A stretch of 64,000 nucleotides of DNA from Desulfobulbaceae bacterium DB1 (GCA_001914235.1 MQUF01000006.1:267234-331233); one strand, 5' to 3'; shown: positions 1 through 6,629, numbered from the stretch's first letter. The notes: a model not told the origin generated them from the sequence alone. Made by a program: numbers and translations.

Positions 1-27
1 GGTTGCGCTGCGCTTAACCCAACCTAC
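1..27. repeat. REP palindrome, truncated by the window edge
   Basis: Right part of the palindrome GTTGGGTT-GCGCTGCGCTT-AACCCAACCTAC, whose left arm is cut by the start of the window. The same repeat recurs complete at 892-922 and 1560-1590, each time followed by ACAAACT. Repeats of this design are typical partners of RAYT transposases, and a RAYT gene lies 270 bp away. Confidence 0.8.
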
Positions 28-30
28 AAA

Positions 31-126
31 CTCTTCATAGATGGTTTTGCGCAGGCCGGGAGCCACCACCTCGATGATTCCCTTGGCGGAAATGCGGTAA
101 ACAATCCGCATGTTCTTGACCCGCAG
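31..126 (-). pseudogene. RelE-like toxin gene fragment, copy 1
   Basis: This 96-bp stretch matches 949-1044 of the intact toxin gene (919-1203) with about six differences. Read on the minus strand it still encodes the toxin's C-terminal half (LRVKNMRIVYRISAKG, then IIEVVAPGLRK) without a stop, but has neither a start nor the N-terminal part. It is bounded on both sides by REP palindromes. It shares about five substitutions with copy 2 that the intact gene lacks, so both fragments appear to derive from a different toxin allele. Confidence 0.85.
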
Positions 127-160
127 TAGGTTGGGTTGAACAAAGTGAAACCCAACCTAC
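126..160. repeat. REP palindrome, GAACAAAGTGA-loop variant
   Basis: A perfect inverted repeat: GTAGGTTGGGTT, an 11-base centre GAACAAAGTGA, then AACCCAACCTAC. The arms equal those of the 892-922 type but the centre differs, so two subfamilies are present. It separates the two toxin fragments. Confidence 0.85.
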
Positions 161-162
161 AA

Positions 163-258
163 CTCTTCATAGATGGTTTTGCGCAGGCCGGGAGCCACCA
201 CCTCGATAATTCCCTTGGCGGAAATGCGGTAAACAATCCGCATGTTCTTGACCCGCAG
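163..258 (-). pseudogene. RelE-like toxin gene fragment, copy 2
   Basis: A second copy of the same toxin segment, 132 bp downstream of copy 1 and nearly identical to it. Toxin fragment plus REP therefore form a tandem unit of about 132 bp. The minus-strand frame is again open but has no start. It is most simply an amplified gene fragment rather than a functional gene. Confidence 0.85.
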
Positions 259-261
259 CAG

Positions 262-292
262 GTAGGTTGGGTTGAACAAAGTGAAACCCAAC
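262..292. repeat. REP palindrome with degenerate right arm
   Basis: GTAGGTTGGGTT followed by the GAACAAAGTGA centre and AACCCAAC, after which the arm diverges. It lies immediately past the 3' end of the RAYT gene, which reads on the minus strand and stops at 298. Confidence 0.8.
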
Positions 293-297
293 ATCTT

Positions 298-843
298 TCA
301 GAACTCCATGCCAACCGGGTTCCCGGATTTCATTTCACCATCTGCCCCCCAATCGGCCGAGTACACCCCTGCGGACACAAATTTTGCAAAACTTGAATAG
401 GGCCAATGCAAAGGGCTGGAGACGAGTCCATGCTTGACCGGGTTATAATGGATATAATCTGCGTGATAATGAAAATCCTGTTCATCACGGATCAGATGCT
501 CCCAGAAACGCCGCTGCCAAACCGCCTGCTCCCCTTTCGACTGCCGGGAAAAACTTGCTTCACCTTTGTGTTTGCCATCGCATTTTCGGGTAAACGCCCC
601 CTTTATTAATCGCCAGCGCCGTGAAAAATCATTGTCCCCCGCAGGCAGGGTCCAGATGCAGTGGAGATGATCCGGCAGCACAACCATGGCATCAATGGTA
701 AAAGGGTGACGGGCAAGCACATCCCGGAAAACGGCACGCAGCAGATCGATGTTTTCCGGTTCACAAAGAATCTTCCGCCGTTGATGGGTAACAACCGTGA
801 AAAAATAACTTCCGCCCTTTATATTCGCCCGTCGGTATTGCAT
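298..843 (-). CDS. REP-associated tyrosine transposase (RAYT)
   Basis: A 181-residue protein of the Y1 (IS200-like) HUH nuclease superfamily, in the RAYT branch thought to nick and move REP palindromes. The metal-binding His-Leu-His lies at 59-61 within LPDHLHCIW. The family signature FWEHLIRDEQDF follows at about 113-124, and the catalytic-tyrosine region YIHYNPVK at 130-137, so the active site looks intact. Length is normal for RAYTs, and no left-end/right-end IS200 structure is seen. REP palindromes lie on both sides. The ribosome-binding site before the ATG at 843 is weak. Confidence 0.9.
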   Translation of the reverse strand: MQYRRANIKGGSYFFTVVTHQRRKILCEPENIDLLRAVFRDVLARHPFTIDAMVVLPDHLHCIWTLPAGDNDFSRRWRLIKGAFTRKCDGKHKGEASFSRQSKGEQAVWQRRFWEHLIRDEQDFHYHADYIHYNPVKHGLVSSPLHWPYSSFAKFVSAGVYSADWGADGEMKSGNPVGMEF

Positions 844-891
844 TGACGATCTTTTCCCGAAATTTTATTGACGGAATCGATTTTTGTTTCT

Positions 892-922
892 GTTGGGTTG
901 CGCTGCGCTTAACCCAACCTAC
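892..922. repeat. REP palindrome overlapping the toxin stop codon
   Basis: GTTGGGTT-GCGCTGCGCTT-AACCCAACCTAC. Read on the minus strand, the TAG at 921-919 inside GTAGGTTGGG is the stop codon of the RelE-like toxin, so the repeat abuts and terminates the gene. Confidence 0.85.
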
Positions 923-1203
923 AAACTTGCCTTGACGATGCGGAAGGTCTCTTCATAGATGCTTTTGCGCGGGCCGAGAGCTACCACCTCGATAATTCCC
1001 TTGGCGGAAATACGGTAAACAATCCGCATGTTCTTGACCCGCAGGCTACGGAGTCCGGCAAGCTCCTCGCGCAACATCTTGCCGCAGTGCGGGTCACCCA
1101 CCAGCATGGCAAAGGCTGCCTTGAACCGTTTTTTCAGTTCAGGATGAAGGCCGCGCACCAGCGCGGCCACTTCCTCCGGCATCCGTATGATATAATGGTC
1201 CAC
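919..1203 (-). CDS. RelE/ParE-family toxin
   Basis: A 94-residue protein with the RelE/ParE fold signature: an N-terminal helical hairpin (HPELKKRFKAAF), then LRSLRVKNMRIVYRIS and IIEVVALGPR, where basic and aromatic residues of the toxin core fall. RelE members cleave mRNA on the ribosome and ParE members poison gyrase; the sequence alone does not settle which. It follows its antitoxin gene by 4 bp on the same strand. The last codon runs into a REP palindrome that supplies the stop, suggesting the original 3' end was replaced. Two fragments of a related gene lie at 31-126 and 163-258. Confidence 0.88.
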   Translation of the reverse strand: MDHYIIRMPEEVAALVRGLHPELKKRFKAAFAMLVGDPHCGKMLREELAGLRSLRVKNMRIVYRISAKGIIEVVALGPRKSIYEETFRIVKASL

Positions 1204-1207
1204 CTGG

Positions 1208-1468
1208 TTAGCCGAACAGTTCGTCCAGGGTATAGAGCCTTGCCTTTTTCTTCTTGAGCGCGGCCAGCCCCCCCTTGATCTCCGCCATCAGCTCGGTATC
1301 GTTCTTCACGGCAATAGTCTCACGCCATCCCTCGAATTCCTCCGGACAGACCAGTACCGCGGCAGGCTGGCCGTTCTTGGTGATGACCACCTCTTCGTGG
1401 GTGATCTGCAACGCCTCCACCAGGGCGCTCAACTTCATCTTCGCTTCCGAGAGGGAAAGGGTTTTCAT
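1208..1468 (-). CDS. Phd/YefM-family antitoxin
   Basis: An 86-residue protein beginning MKTLSLSEAKMKLSALVEAL, with EEVVITKNGQPAAVLV, the typical Phd/YefM DNA-binding fold. The C-terminal tail (from about residue 60) would wrap the toxin. The ATG at 1468 is preceded by AGGAG, and the gene comes first in the operon, the usual order for Phd-type systems. Such antitoxins normally autorepress the operon; no operator was identified. Confidence 0.88.
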   Translation of the reverse strand: MKTLSLSEAKMKLSALVEALQITHEEVVITKNGQPAAVLVCPEEFEGWRETIAVKNDTELMAEIKGGLAALKKKKARLYTLDELFG

Positions 1469-1559
1469 GTTTGACTCCTATTCAGGTTGACCATAATTAA
1501 GCCCATTATAGCCGCCTGTGCACCGAAAAGCAAGCCGGTCAATGCGAATTGAGATTTCT

Positions 1560-1590
1560 GTTGGGTTGCGCTGCGCTTAACCCAACCTAC
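1560..1590. repeat. REP palindrome upstream of the toxin-antitoxin operon
   Basis: Same GTTGGGTT-GCGCTGCGCTT-AACCCAACCTAC element as at 892-922 and in the same orientation, again followed by ACAAACTT. With 892-922 it brackets the toxin-antitoxin operon as a direct repeat about 668 bp apart. Confidence 0.85.
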
Positions 1591-1643
1591 AAACTTCCCA
1601 CTTAGCCTTTTCGGTCGGCAGGAGATGAAAAAAAGCACGGAAA

Positions 1644-2972
1644 TCAAGAAACCGCATATCCCCGTTTACCCAGCGCATCCGCCAGGGCGGCCCTGGCCTC
1701 CTCATCTCCGTGGACAAGCTTGATTTTCGCCGGCTTTGCGGGCATTGACTCCACCCAGTCGAGCAAACCTTTCTGGTCGGCATGGGCGGAATAGCCGGTC
1801 AGATGTTCGACCCCGGCGCGGATGATGACCTTTTCACCATGCAGAAAGACATACCCGCCCGGCGTGCCGCCGTATCTGACGATATCATGCCCCGGCGTTC
1901 CCTTGGCCTGGTAGCCGACAAAAAAGATGTCGTTTCGTGAATCCGGCAAGCCCTGTTCGAGGTGATCGATAATCCTGCCGCCGGTGCACATGCCGCTGCC
2001 GGCAATGATGATGGCCGGGCCGGGAATTCCCAGCAGGGTTTTATGATCTTTATATGTTTCGACGCTGTAAAGACGGGAAAAATCAAAGGGATGGTCACCC
2101 GCGGCGAGATGTTTCTTCGACTCACTGTCCCAGAAAGGGGAAAGCCGGGAGTAGACATCGGTGATTTCCAGGGCCAACGGCGAATCGACAAACACCGGAA
2201 TCCTCCTTGCCCGCCATTTTTCCTCAGCAAATATCCGGTCCAGCTCAAAGAGAATCTCCTGGGTGCGGCCCAGGGCAAAGGCGGGGATAAAGACCTTGCC
2301 GTTATCCGTCAGGGCCCGTTCAAGCTTGGTCGAAAGGCTTTCGATGCGCTCGTTCCTGCTTTCATGGAGCCGGTTGCCGTAGGTTGATTCAAGAATCAGC
2401 AGATCACACGTTTCCGGCGGATCCGGATCGGGAATAATCGGGGTGTCCCTGTTGCCCAGATCACCGGAAAAGATGATGGCGAAGCCCTTTCCATCAACCT
2501 CCGGAACAACAAAGCGGATAAAGGCCGACCCAAGGATATGGCCGGCGCGTCCCAGCTTGAAAGACACTCCCTTCTTCAGCTTGAACTCCTGCTGGTATTC
2601 AAAGCCCCAGGAAAGCTCGTCGATACGGCCGGCCAGCCTTTTTATTTCCCGTTCATCAAGACGGCCGAAGCCCATGGCGTCGGTCAGCATGGGTTGCAGA
2701 AGCGCTTTCGTCGGATGCGAGCAGATAATTTCACCGGCAAAGCCGTTTTGGATCAACTCCGGCAACCGGCCGATGTGGTCGATATGGGCGTGGGTGAGAA
2801 AAAGATAGTCAACCCGAGAAGGCGCAACAGGCCATTGCTCCATGGGAAGGAAGGAATCCCCGCCCTGGGCCGCGCCGCAATCGACCATGATGGTGAGTCC
2901 TGCCGCCTGCAGCAGATGGCAGGAACCGGTGACGCTGGTTTCACCGCCGAGATGGGTTAAGGAAATTGGCAT
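1644..2972 (-). CDS. beta-CASP metallo-beta-lactamase-fold hydrolase (RNase-like)
   Basis: A 442-residue protein of the CPSF/Ysh1-like branch of metallo-beta-lactamase proteins. The metal motif HAHIDH is at 61-66, SGDLGN near 170, and the C-terminal RNA-specificity region includes GSGMCTGGRI and the late His motif YSAHADQ. Bacterial members are predicted or shown to be RNases acting on RNA ends or internally; the substrate here is unknown. Full length, monocistronic, between two toxin-antitoxin-like modules. Its C-terminus is about 50 bp from a REP palindrome. Confidence 0.88.
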   Translation of the reverse strand: MPISLTHLGGETSVTGSCHLLQAAGLTIMVDCGAAQGGDSFLPMEQWPVAPSRVDYLFLTHAHIDHIGRLPELIQNGFAGEIICSHPTKALLQPMLTDAMGFGRLDEREIKRLAGRIDELSWGFEYQQEFKLKKGVSFKLGRAGHILGSAFIRFVVPEVDGKGFAIIFSGDLGNRDTPIIPDPDPPETCDLLILESTYGNRLHESRNERIESLSTKLERALTDNGKVFIPAFALGRTQEILFELDRIFAEEKWRARRIPVFVDSPLALEITDVYSRLSPFWDSESKKHLAAGDHPFDFSRLYSVETYKDHKTLLGIPGPAIIIAGSGMCTGGRIIDHLEQGLPDSRNDIFFVGYQAKGTPGHDIVRYGGTPGGYVFLHGEKVIIRAGVEHLTGYSAHADQKGLLDWVESMPAKPAKIKLVHGDEEARAALADALGKRGYAVS

Positions 2973-3125
2973 TGGTATTGAGTTATTTAAGTTTAATGGA
3001 CGACTTCTTCCCCTGCCAGGTACTGATCGAGCACGGGCAGCAAGGCCTTGGCAAAGGCAAGTTGCTTGGCGACATCAGCTTCATAATCATTGCCCGGACC
3101 GGTTATGCGGATCGCGGATTGTGTT

Positions 3126-3482
3126 TTATACGATGCGGACCCACTTTTTCTGCACATCACGCCAGAAAGCAGTCGGGTTAGCATCCATCCGGGCAATCTC
3201 TTCCGGCGTATAGACAAGAATATCCAAAGGAACTCCCAAATCAAAGAGTCCGACAAATTCAAAGGGGCGCTCAGGAAAAGGCGTTGCCGTCTTTTTGATA
3301 ACCACCAGATCGATGTCGGACCAGGCGCCTGCTCCTCCGCTTGCCACGGATCCGGCAATATACGCCTTTTCCACATTGCGGTTTTTCAGACCGGCCGCAA
3401 GAAACTCCCTGATCTCATCAAAGGTGAAATCAAGCACCGAGACCTTTGGTCTGCTTTTGCCGAGTGAGCTAGCCTGTTTCAT
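3126..3482 (-). CDS. MNT-type nucleotidyltransferase-domain protein
   Basis: A 118-residue minimal nucleotidyltransferase with the full GSx10DxD signature (AGSVASGGAGAWSDIDLVVI), so the metal-binding aspartates are present. It follows a HEPN gene on the same strand after 45 bp. HEPN/MNT pairs are known toxin-antitoxin systems, and in the characterised MntA/HepT type the MNT protein adenylylates the HEPN toxin. That role is inferred here from the pairing. The ATG at 3482 lacks a strong ribosome-binding site. Confidence 0.82.
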   Translation of the reverse strand: MKQASSLGKSRPKVSVLDFTFDEIREFLAAGLKNRNVEKAYIAGSVASGGAGAWSDIDLVVIKKTATPFPERPFEFVGLFDLGVPLDILVYTPEEIARMDANPTAFWRDVQKKWVRIV

Positions 3483-3527
3483 GGATGCAATTCATTGTCT
3501 TTGCAGCATTCCCCAATTTACCGCATC

Positions 3528-3920
3528 CTAGCAATTTTGAATCCGTTTTTTGATCTCCTGAAGAATTTCCTTTGCCGCCCGCAGGGCCAGGTCCCCCTGC
3601 TCTTCCGTCAGAATATCAAAAGGCGCGCCATCTGGAAAGGCATCCGGGTAACGAGCGGAAATATAATAAATATCAAGCTGCCGGGCATGCTTCTCCAGCA
3701 TCCCGTTTTCCCCAAGATCCTTGACGATGCGAAAAAGAGAATGGGTGCGAATCTGATCAAACCCCTTGAACAGACAATAGCCCTTCAACGCCTTTTCAGC
3801 GCACTGCTGGCAGATAAAGCAAACCTGTGAGAAAAACCCTCCTTTCATGGAATGCTCCGCCCATTCAAGGTCATTTTCCGCCTGACGCAGCCAGTCACCG
3901 TATCTTCCCATGTGTTTCAT
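3528..3920 (-). CDS. HEPN-domain protein, partner of the MNT protein
   Basis: A 130-residue helical HEPN protein with FICQQCAEKALKGY and YYISARYPD, both typical of this family. HEPN toxins usually carry a ribonuclease Rx4-6H motif; no clear instance is visible, so catalytic activity is uncertain. It is first in a two-gene minus-strand unit with the MNT gene. A toxin-antitoxin role is inferred from context; a nucleotide-binding or accessory function is possible. Confidence 0.8.
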   Translation of the reverse strand: MKHMGRYGDWLRQAENDLEWAEHSMKGGFFSQVCFICQQCAEKALKGYCLFKGFDQIRTHSLFRIVKDLGENGMLEKHARQLDIYYISARYPDAFPDGAPFDILTEEQGDLALRAAKEILQEIKKRIQNC

Positions 3921-4414
3921 TATTAATCAGAATTCACGCCACTATGAATTTAAACAGCAATACACCTGGTCATTCATCTTAAATGTCCATGGTGCATCCT
4001 GTCAAGCATCTTCCGGATACACTGCCCCCGTCTCCTTGCCGCGGCCCGATTCCGGAAAAATGGATTTTCCGCCGCATATGCAAGCCCCCCTGGGAACACA
4101 GATAAATCATGAAAAAACAACATATTACAACACAAATCATTGAGACGCTTCTCCTCTTCCGTTGTCATTTCCGGAAAAAAACCAGTTTTATGCATTCCCC
4201 CTCTCCCTTTCGCGATTTGTTTTCCCCCTTTTCCCCACGTAATTCTTCCGTGCGGACCACGGTATCCCCTCGAAATCCTGACAGAAAACAACGCATCCTT
4301 ATTTCCCCCAAAAAAACATTTCAAAATGGCACACTAAATGCTATACAAAAGACACAAGCATTTAGACTTAAAATTCATGTTTCATTTGCAAATGAACTAA
4401 AAGGAGAAGAAAAG
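3921..4414. other. Intergenic region, HEPN gene to PEP-CTERM gene
   Basis: A 494-bp gap between divergent genes. Its last 90 bases hold the sigma-54 promoter of the PEP-CTERM gene (4327-4342). The remainder is AT-rich with C- and T-runs. Open frames here have no ribosome-binding site or recognisable similarity, and I see no RNA gene or known riboswitch. Confidence 0.6.
4327..4342 (+). promoter_or_regulatory. Sigma-54 (RpoN) promoter of the PEP-CTERM gene
   Basis: TGGCAC-N5-ATGCT matches the -24/-12 consensus TGGCAC-N5-TTGCW, with the invariant GG and GC separated by the required 10 bases. The predicted start of transcription near 4353 leaves a leader of about 60 bases. Genes for PEP-CTERM proteins in exosortase bacteria are known to be sigma-54 controlled (PrsK/PrsR). 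Confidence 0.75.
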
Positions 4415-5128
4415 ATGAAAAAGACAATCGCAAAAGGTTTGGCCCTCGCTTTCGCGGGCTCGTTGTTGATGGCTGGGAGCGCGCTGGCGTTGCCGAGTAA
4501 CTTATACGACATCACTGGTATTGACGGAACAGCAGGCTATACTGATACTGGCGCTCAGTCAGTAATCCTTTCCGACACTGACGGCGCAACTGACGATGCA
4601 ACTGCATTCTTGATGTTTGAGTTGGCTGGCTATGCCGGAACTAACGAATTTGGTATCTACGGTTTTACAGACAATGGTGACGGAACGTACGCCATCGGTG
4701 AAGACTTAATGCTTTTTAACGGAAGCGCAACTCCTCTTACATCTGTAACACTGTTATTTGACCTTGTTAACAATACAGTTACAAACCAGAGTACCAGTGT
4801 TACCAAAAACATCGGTACTAATTTTGGTTTCTATCTTGACACGAATCAGACAGACGGCATATTTTATTCACACACTTATTTCAATACCGCTGACAATAAA
4901 GATCATGCAATGATTTTTGACACATCGGACAACTCAGTAGGAGCACTCTTGGGCTCCGATGTCGTTGTGGCATTTGAAGATTTATTAGACCTTGGGGATC
5001 AAGATTATGATGATATGGTTGTGGGCGTAACAGACGTCACTCCGGTTCCCGAGCCGGCCACCATGCTGCTCATGGGTAGCGGCCTTGCCGGTCTTGCCGG
5101 TGCAGCACGCCGCCGCAAAAAAGCATAA
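4415..5128 (+). CDS. PEP-CTERM sorting-domain protein
   Basis: A 237-residue exported protein. It begins with a signal peptide (basic MKKTIAKG, hydrophobic core, likely cleavage after SALA near residue 25). The middle is Asp-, Thr- and Gly-rich with no recognised catalytic motif. The C-terminus is a canonical PEP-CTERM signal: VPEPATM, a hydrophobic stretch, then ARRRKKA. Exosortase would cut at this signal and deliver the protein to the surface or matrix. The ATG at 4415 follows AAGGAGA; open frame upstream of it is leader sequence. No exosortase gene lies in the window. Confidence 0.93.
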   Translation: MKKTIAKGLALAFAGSLLMAGSALALPSNLYDITGIDGTAGYTDTGAQSVILSDTDGATDDATAFLMFELAGYAGTNEFGIYGFTDNGDGTYAIGEDLMLFNGSATPLTSVTLLFDLVNNTVTNQSTSVTKNIGTNFGFYLDTNQTDGIFYSHTYFNTADNKDHAMIFDTSDNSVGALLGSDVVVAFEDLLDLGDQDYDDMVVGVTDVTPVPEPATMLLMGSGLAGLAGAARRRKKA

Positions 5129-5148
5129 TGAGTTCACAGATATCAATA

Positions 5149-5187
5149 AAAAAACCGTTACTTCTTTCGGAAGTAACGGTTTTTTTA
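5149..5187 (+). terminator. Rho-independent terminator of the PEP-CTERM gene
   Basis: A perfect 10-bp stem CCGTTACTTC / GAAGTAACGG (5155-5164 with 5170-5179) with a 5-base loop, followed by a run of seven T. An A-run precedes it, so it may also act on the opposite strand. Confidence 0.92.
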
Positions 5188-5207
5188 TTGGCTGGTGCGG
5201 GAAATAC

Positions 5208-5249
5208 CCTCACCCCGACCCTCTCCCCGCTTTGACGGGGGAGAGAGAG
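5208..5249. repeat. CCCTCACCC-type palindromic repeat
   Basis: CCCTCACCCCGACCCTC followed by an imperfect CTCCCC...GGGGGAG stem. The same element family is found at 16019-16052 and 18386-18418, where it caps tandem-repeat arrays. Dispersed, non-coding. Confidence 0.7.
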
Positions 5250-5272
5250 ATTCCGTCAAGTGGCCCTCTACA

Positions 5273-5300
5273 ACAAAAAAAAGCGGCAAAGAATGCCGCC
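5273..5300 (-). terminator. Rho-independent terminator of the BrnT operon
   Basis: On the minus strand a GCGGCA / TGCCGC hairpin (5283-5299) is followed by a long U-tract (A-run at 5273-5282 on the plus strand). It lies about 90 bp after the stop of the antitoxin gene at 5389. Confidence 0.8.
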
Positions 5301-5388
5301 CCAACGAACAAACTAATCGAACCAATTCAACCAGCCCGCCTTTCCAGCCCCACCAGAAGGACACTTGAGCGCAGCAGAGTTTAAAAAA

Positions 5389-5589
5389 TCATTTAATCAC
5401 TTCAGCAAGTTGCATGTCTGTACGTAGAATTTTATTGACTACAGAGGTGATATCCGTTTTTCTTTTTTTCGCAATCCCTTGCACGAATGACAAAATCTCA
5501 TCATCGAGATACACGGGTATCATCAACTTTGCATCTTTATTGAAAAATTTTCCGCGCTCTCCTTTTGAAAAATCATATTCCTTTCTCAT
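5389..5589 (-). CDS. Antitoxin-like protein paired with BrnT
   Basis: A 66-residue basic protein (MRKEYDFSKGERGKFF, then IPVYLDDEILSFVQ) ending in a helical segment resembling short ribbon-helix-helix/CopG-like antitoxins. Its ATG overlaps the stop of the upstream BrnT gene by 4 bases (ATGA), so translation is probably coupled. It would bind BrnT and repress the operon. It is not a textbook BrnA in sequence, so the family call rests partly on position. Confidence 0.8.
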   Translation of the reverse strand: MRKEYDFSKGERGKFFNKDAKLMIPVYLDDEILSFVQGIAKKRKTDITSVVNKILRTDMQLAEVIK

Positions 5590-5879
5590 GTCATTTCACC
5601 ATATTGCTTTTTTTCCGATTTTGTTGCTTTTCTGCTGGAAAAAATTCGGATAACGCCCTCCCCGTTCTCTGTTTTGTATGTATGGCAAGTAACCAGCAAT
5701 TTCCCCTTTTGAGAGATGCCTAAAGTTATCCATCTATTTTCCGATTGACTATGGTCCGGATCAAATATTGTAAAGGCTTGGGGATCACAAAAAACTGTGG
5801 CTGCATCCTCAAAACTGACGCCATGCTTTTCTTTGTTTAATTTTTCTTTGTCAGGATCCCAGTCAAAATTATATTTCAT
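5586..5879 (-). CDS. brnT: BrnT-family ribonuclease toxin
   Basis: A 97-residue protein starting MKYNFDWDPDK, with NKEKHGVSFEDA and a C-terminal RIFSSRKATKSEKKQY, all classic BrnT features. BrnT has a RelE-like fold and cleaves RNA. The ATG at 5879 fits the family start; an in-frame ATG 36 bases upstream would add a non-conserved tail. Toxin before antitoxin is the usual BrnT/BrnA order. Confidence 0.88.
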   Translation of the reverse strand: MKYNFDWDPDKEKLNKEKHGVSFEDAATVFCDPQAFTIFDPDHSQSENRWITLGISQKGKLLVTCHTYKTENGEGVIRIFSSRKATKSEKKQYGEMT

Positions 5880-5897
5880 ACTATTGCTATAAGTCCT

Positions 5898-5952
5898 GTA
5901 GGTCGGCATCCCCATGCCGACACGTCCTGTCGGGAAAGGATTCCCGACCTAC
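5898..5952. repeat. GTAGGTCGG-type palindromic repeat
   Basis: A composite hairpin repeat: outer arms GTAGGTCGG and TTCCCGACCTAC, with inner pairs GTCGGCAT/ATGCCGAC and TCGGGAA/TTCCCGA. It resembles the REP family at the window start in its GTAGGT ends. A partial copy lies near 8745-8783. Confidence 0.7.
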
Positions 5953-5995
5953 AAATGAAACGCGGGATGATGCGTGACGACACTAATCGAGCCCC

Positions 5996-6553
5996 TTACA
6001 TCATCGGCAGCCCCAGATGCGAACCGATGGCCTGGGTCATACGAAAATCACTGAAGGCAAGCCCGGCCTGAAACAGCGATGAACCATTCTTGGGCTCGCA
6101 CCATTTCACCTCGCCGACTCCGGCCAGATCCGGAACGGTAAAACCGGAGTCAAACTCAAAACATATCAAGGAATCACGCGGCAACTCCCGACTGCTTTGC
6201 AGCCGCATGCCGCCCAGACTCAGATCAATGGTGATCGCGTTTTCATCAAGCAGCTCCAGAGGCCGACGATCCTTATCACACAGCGACACCCGGAGAGGCG
6301 TTCTGTCATCGACACGGCGAAACCGGCGTCTGCCGCCATCCACGATATAGCCGAATTTTTTTGCCGTGTCCTGCAGCAACTCACAGCCGCGAATGTACTG
6401 ATGACACAGGGTATATTTCGGCGACGAACAGAACATGTCTATATGTTCCGGCATCGGGATATATAATCCGCCCTTGGTCATCCTGCACTCATGACTGATA
6501 GTTACCCAGTATGGGCATTGTTTATTCGCGGGCTGCCTTGAGTCAATGCTCAT
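5996..6553 (-). CDS. PilZ-domain protein (probable c-di-GMP effector)
   Basis: A 185-residue soluble protein with a C-terminal PilZ domain. The c-di-GMP binding signature is complete: RRRFRR near residue 76 and DLSLGG near 110. The N-terminal 70 residues carry six Cys and an unrecognised domain. PilZ proteins commonly tune exopolysaccharide or motility output, and this gene lies between polysaccharide and flagellar-type loci. It has its own sigma-54 promoter (6614-6629) and lies directly downstream of a sigma-54 activator gene. Confidence 0.85.
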   Translation of the reverse strand: MSIDSRQPANKQCPYWVTISHECRMTKGGLYIPMPEHIDMFCSSPKYTLCHQYIRGCELLQDTAKKFGYIVDGGRRRFRRVDDRTPLRVSLCDKDRRPLELLDENAITIDLSLGGMRLQSSRELPRDSLICFEFDSGFTVPDLAGVGEVKWCEPKNGSSLFQAGLAFSDFRMTQAIGSHLGLPMM

Positions 6554-6613
6554 CTCAAAATCATCCTTATGCTCTCATATTATTGCTTTGCGCCAGTAAA
6601 TACTTAAAATACA

Positions 6614-6629
6614 TGCAATAAAAGTGCCG
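6614..6629 (-). promoter_or_regulatory. Sigma-54 promoter of the PilZ gene
   Basis: On the minus strand CGGCAC-N5-TTGCA, with GG and GC at the required 10-base spacing. It lies about 60 bases before the PilZ start codon, the same arrangement as the PEP-CTERM gene. It reads from the gap after the sigma-54 activator gene. Confidence 0.7.

Noticed and set aside
3974-4324. Minus-strand open frame in the gap before the PEP-CTERM gene
   Set aside because: No similarity, odd composition, no ribosome-binding site; likely a chance frame.
4109-4414. Extended reading frame upstream of the PEP-CTERM gene
   Set aside because: The signal peptide and ribosome-binding site begin at 4415, and a sigma-54 promoter lies inside the upstream part, so it is leader, not protein.
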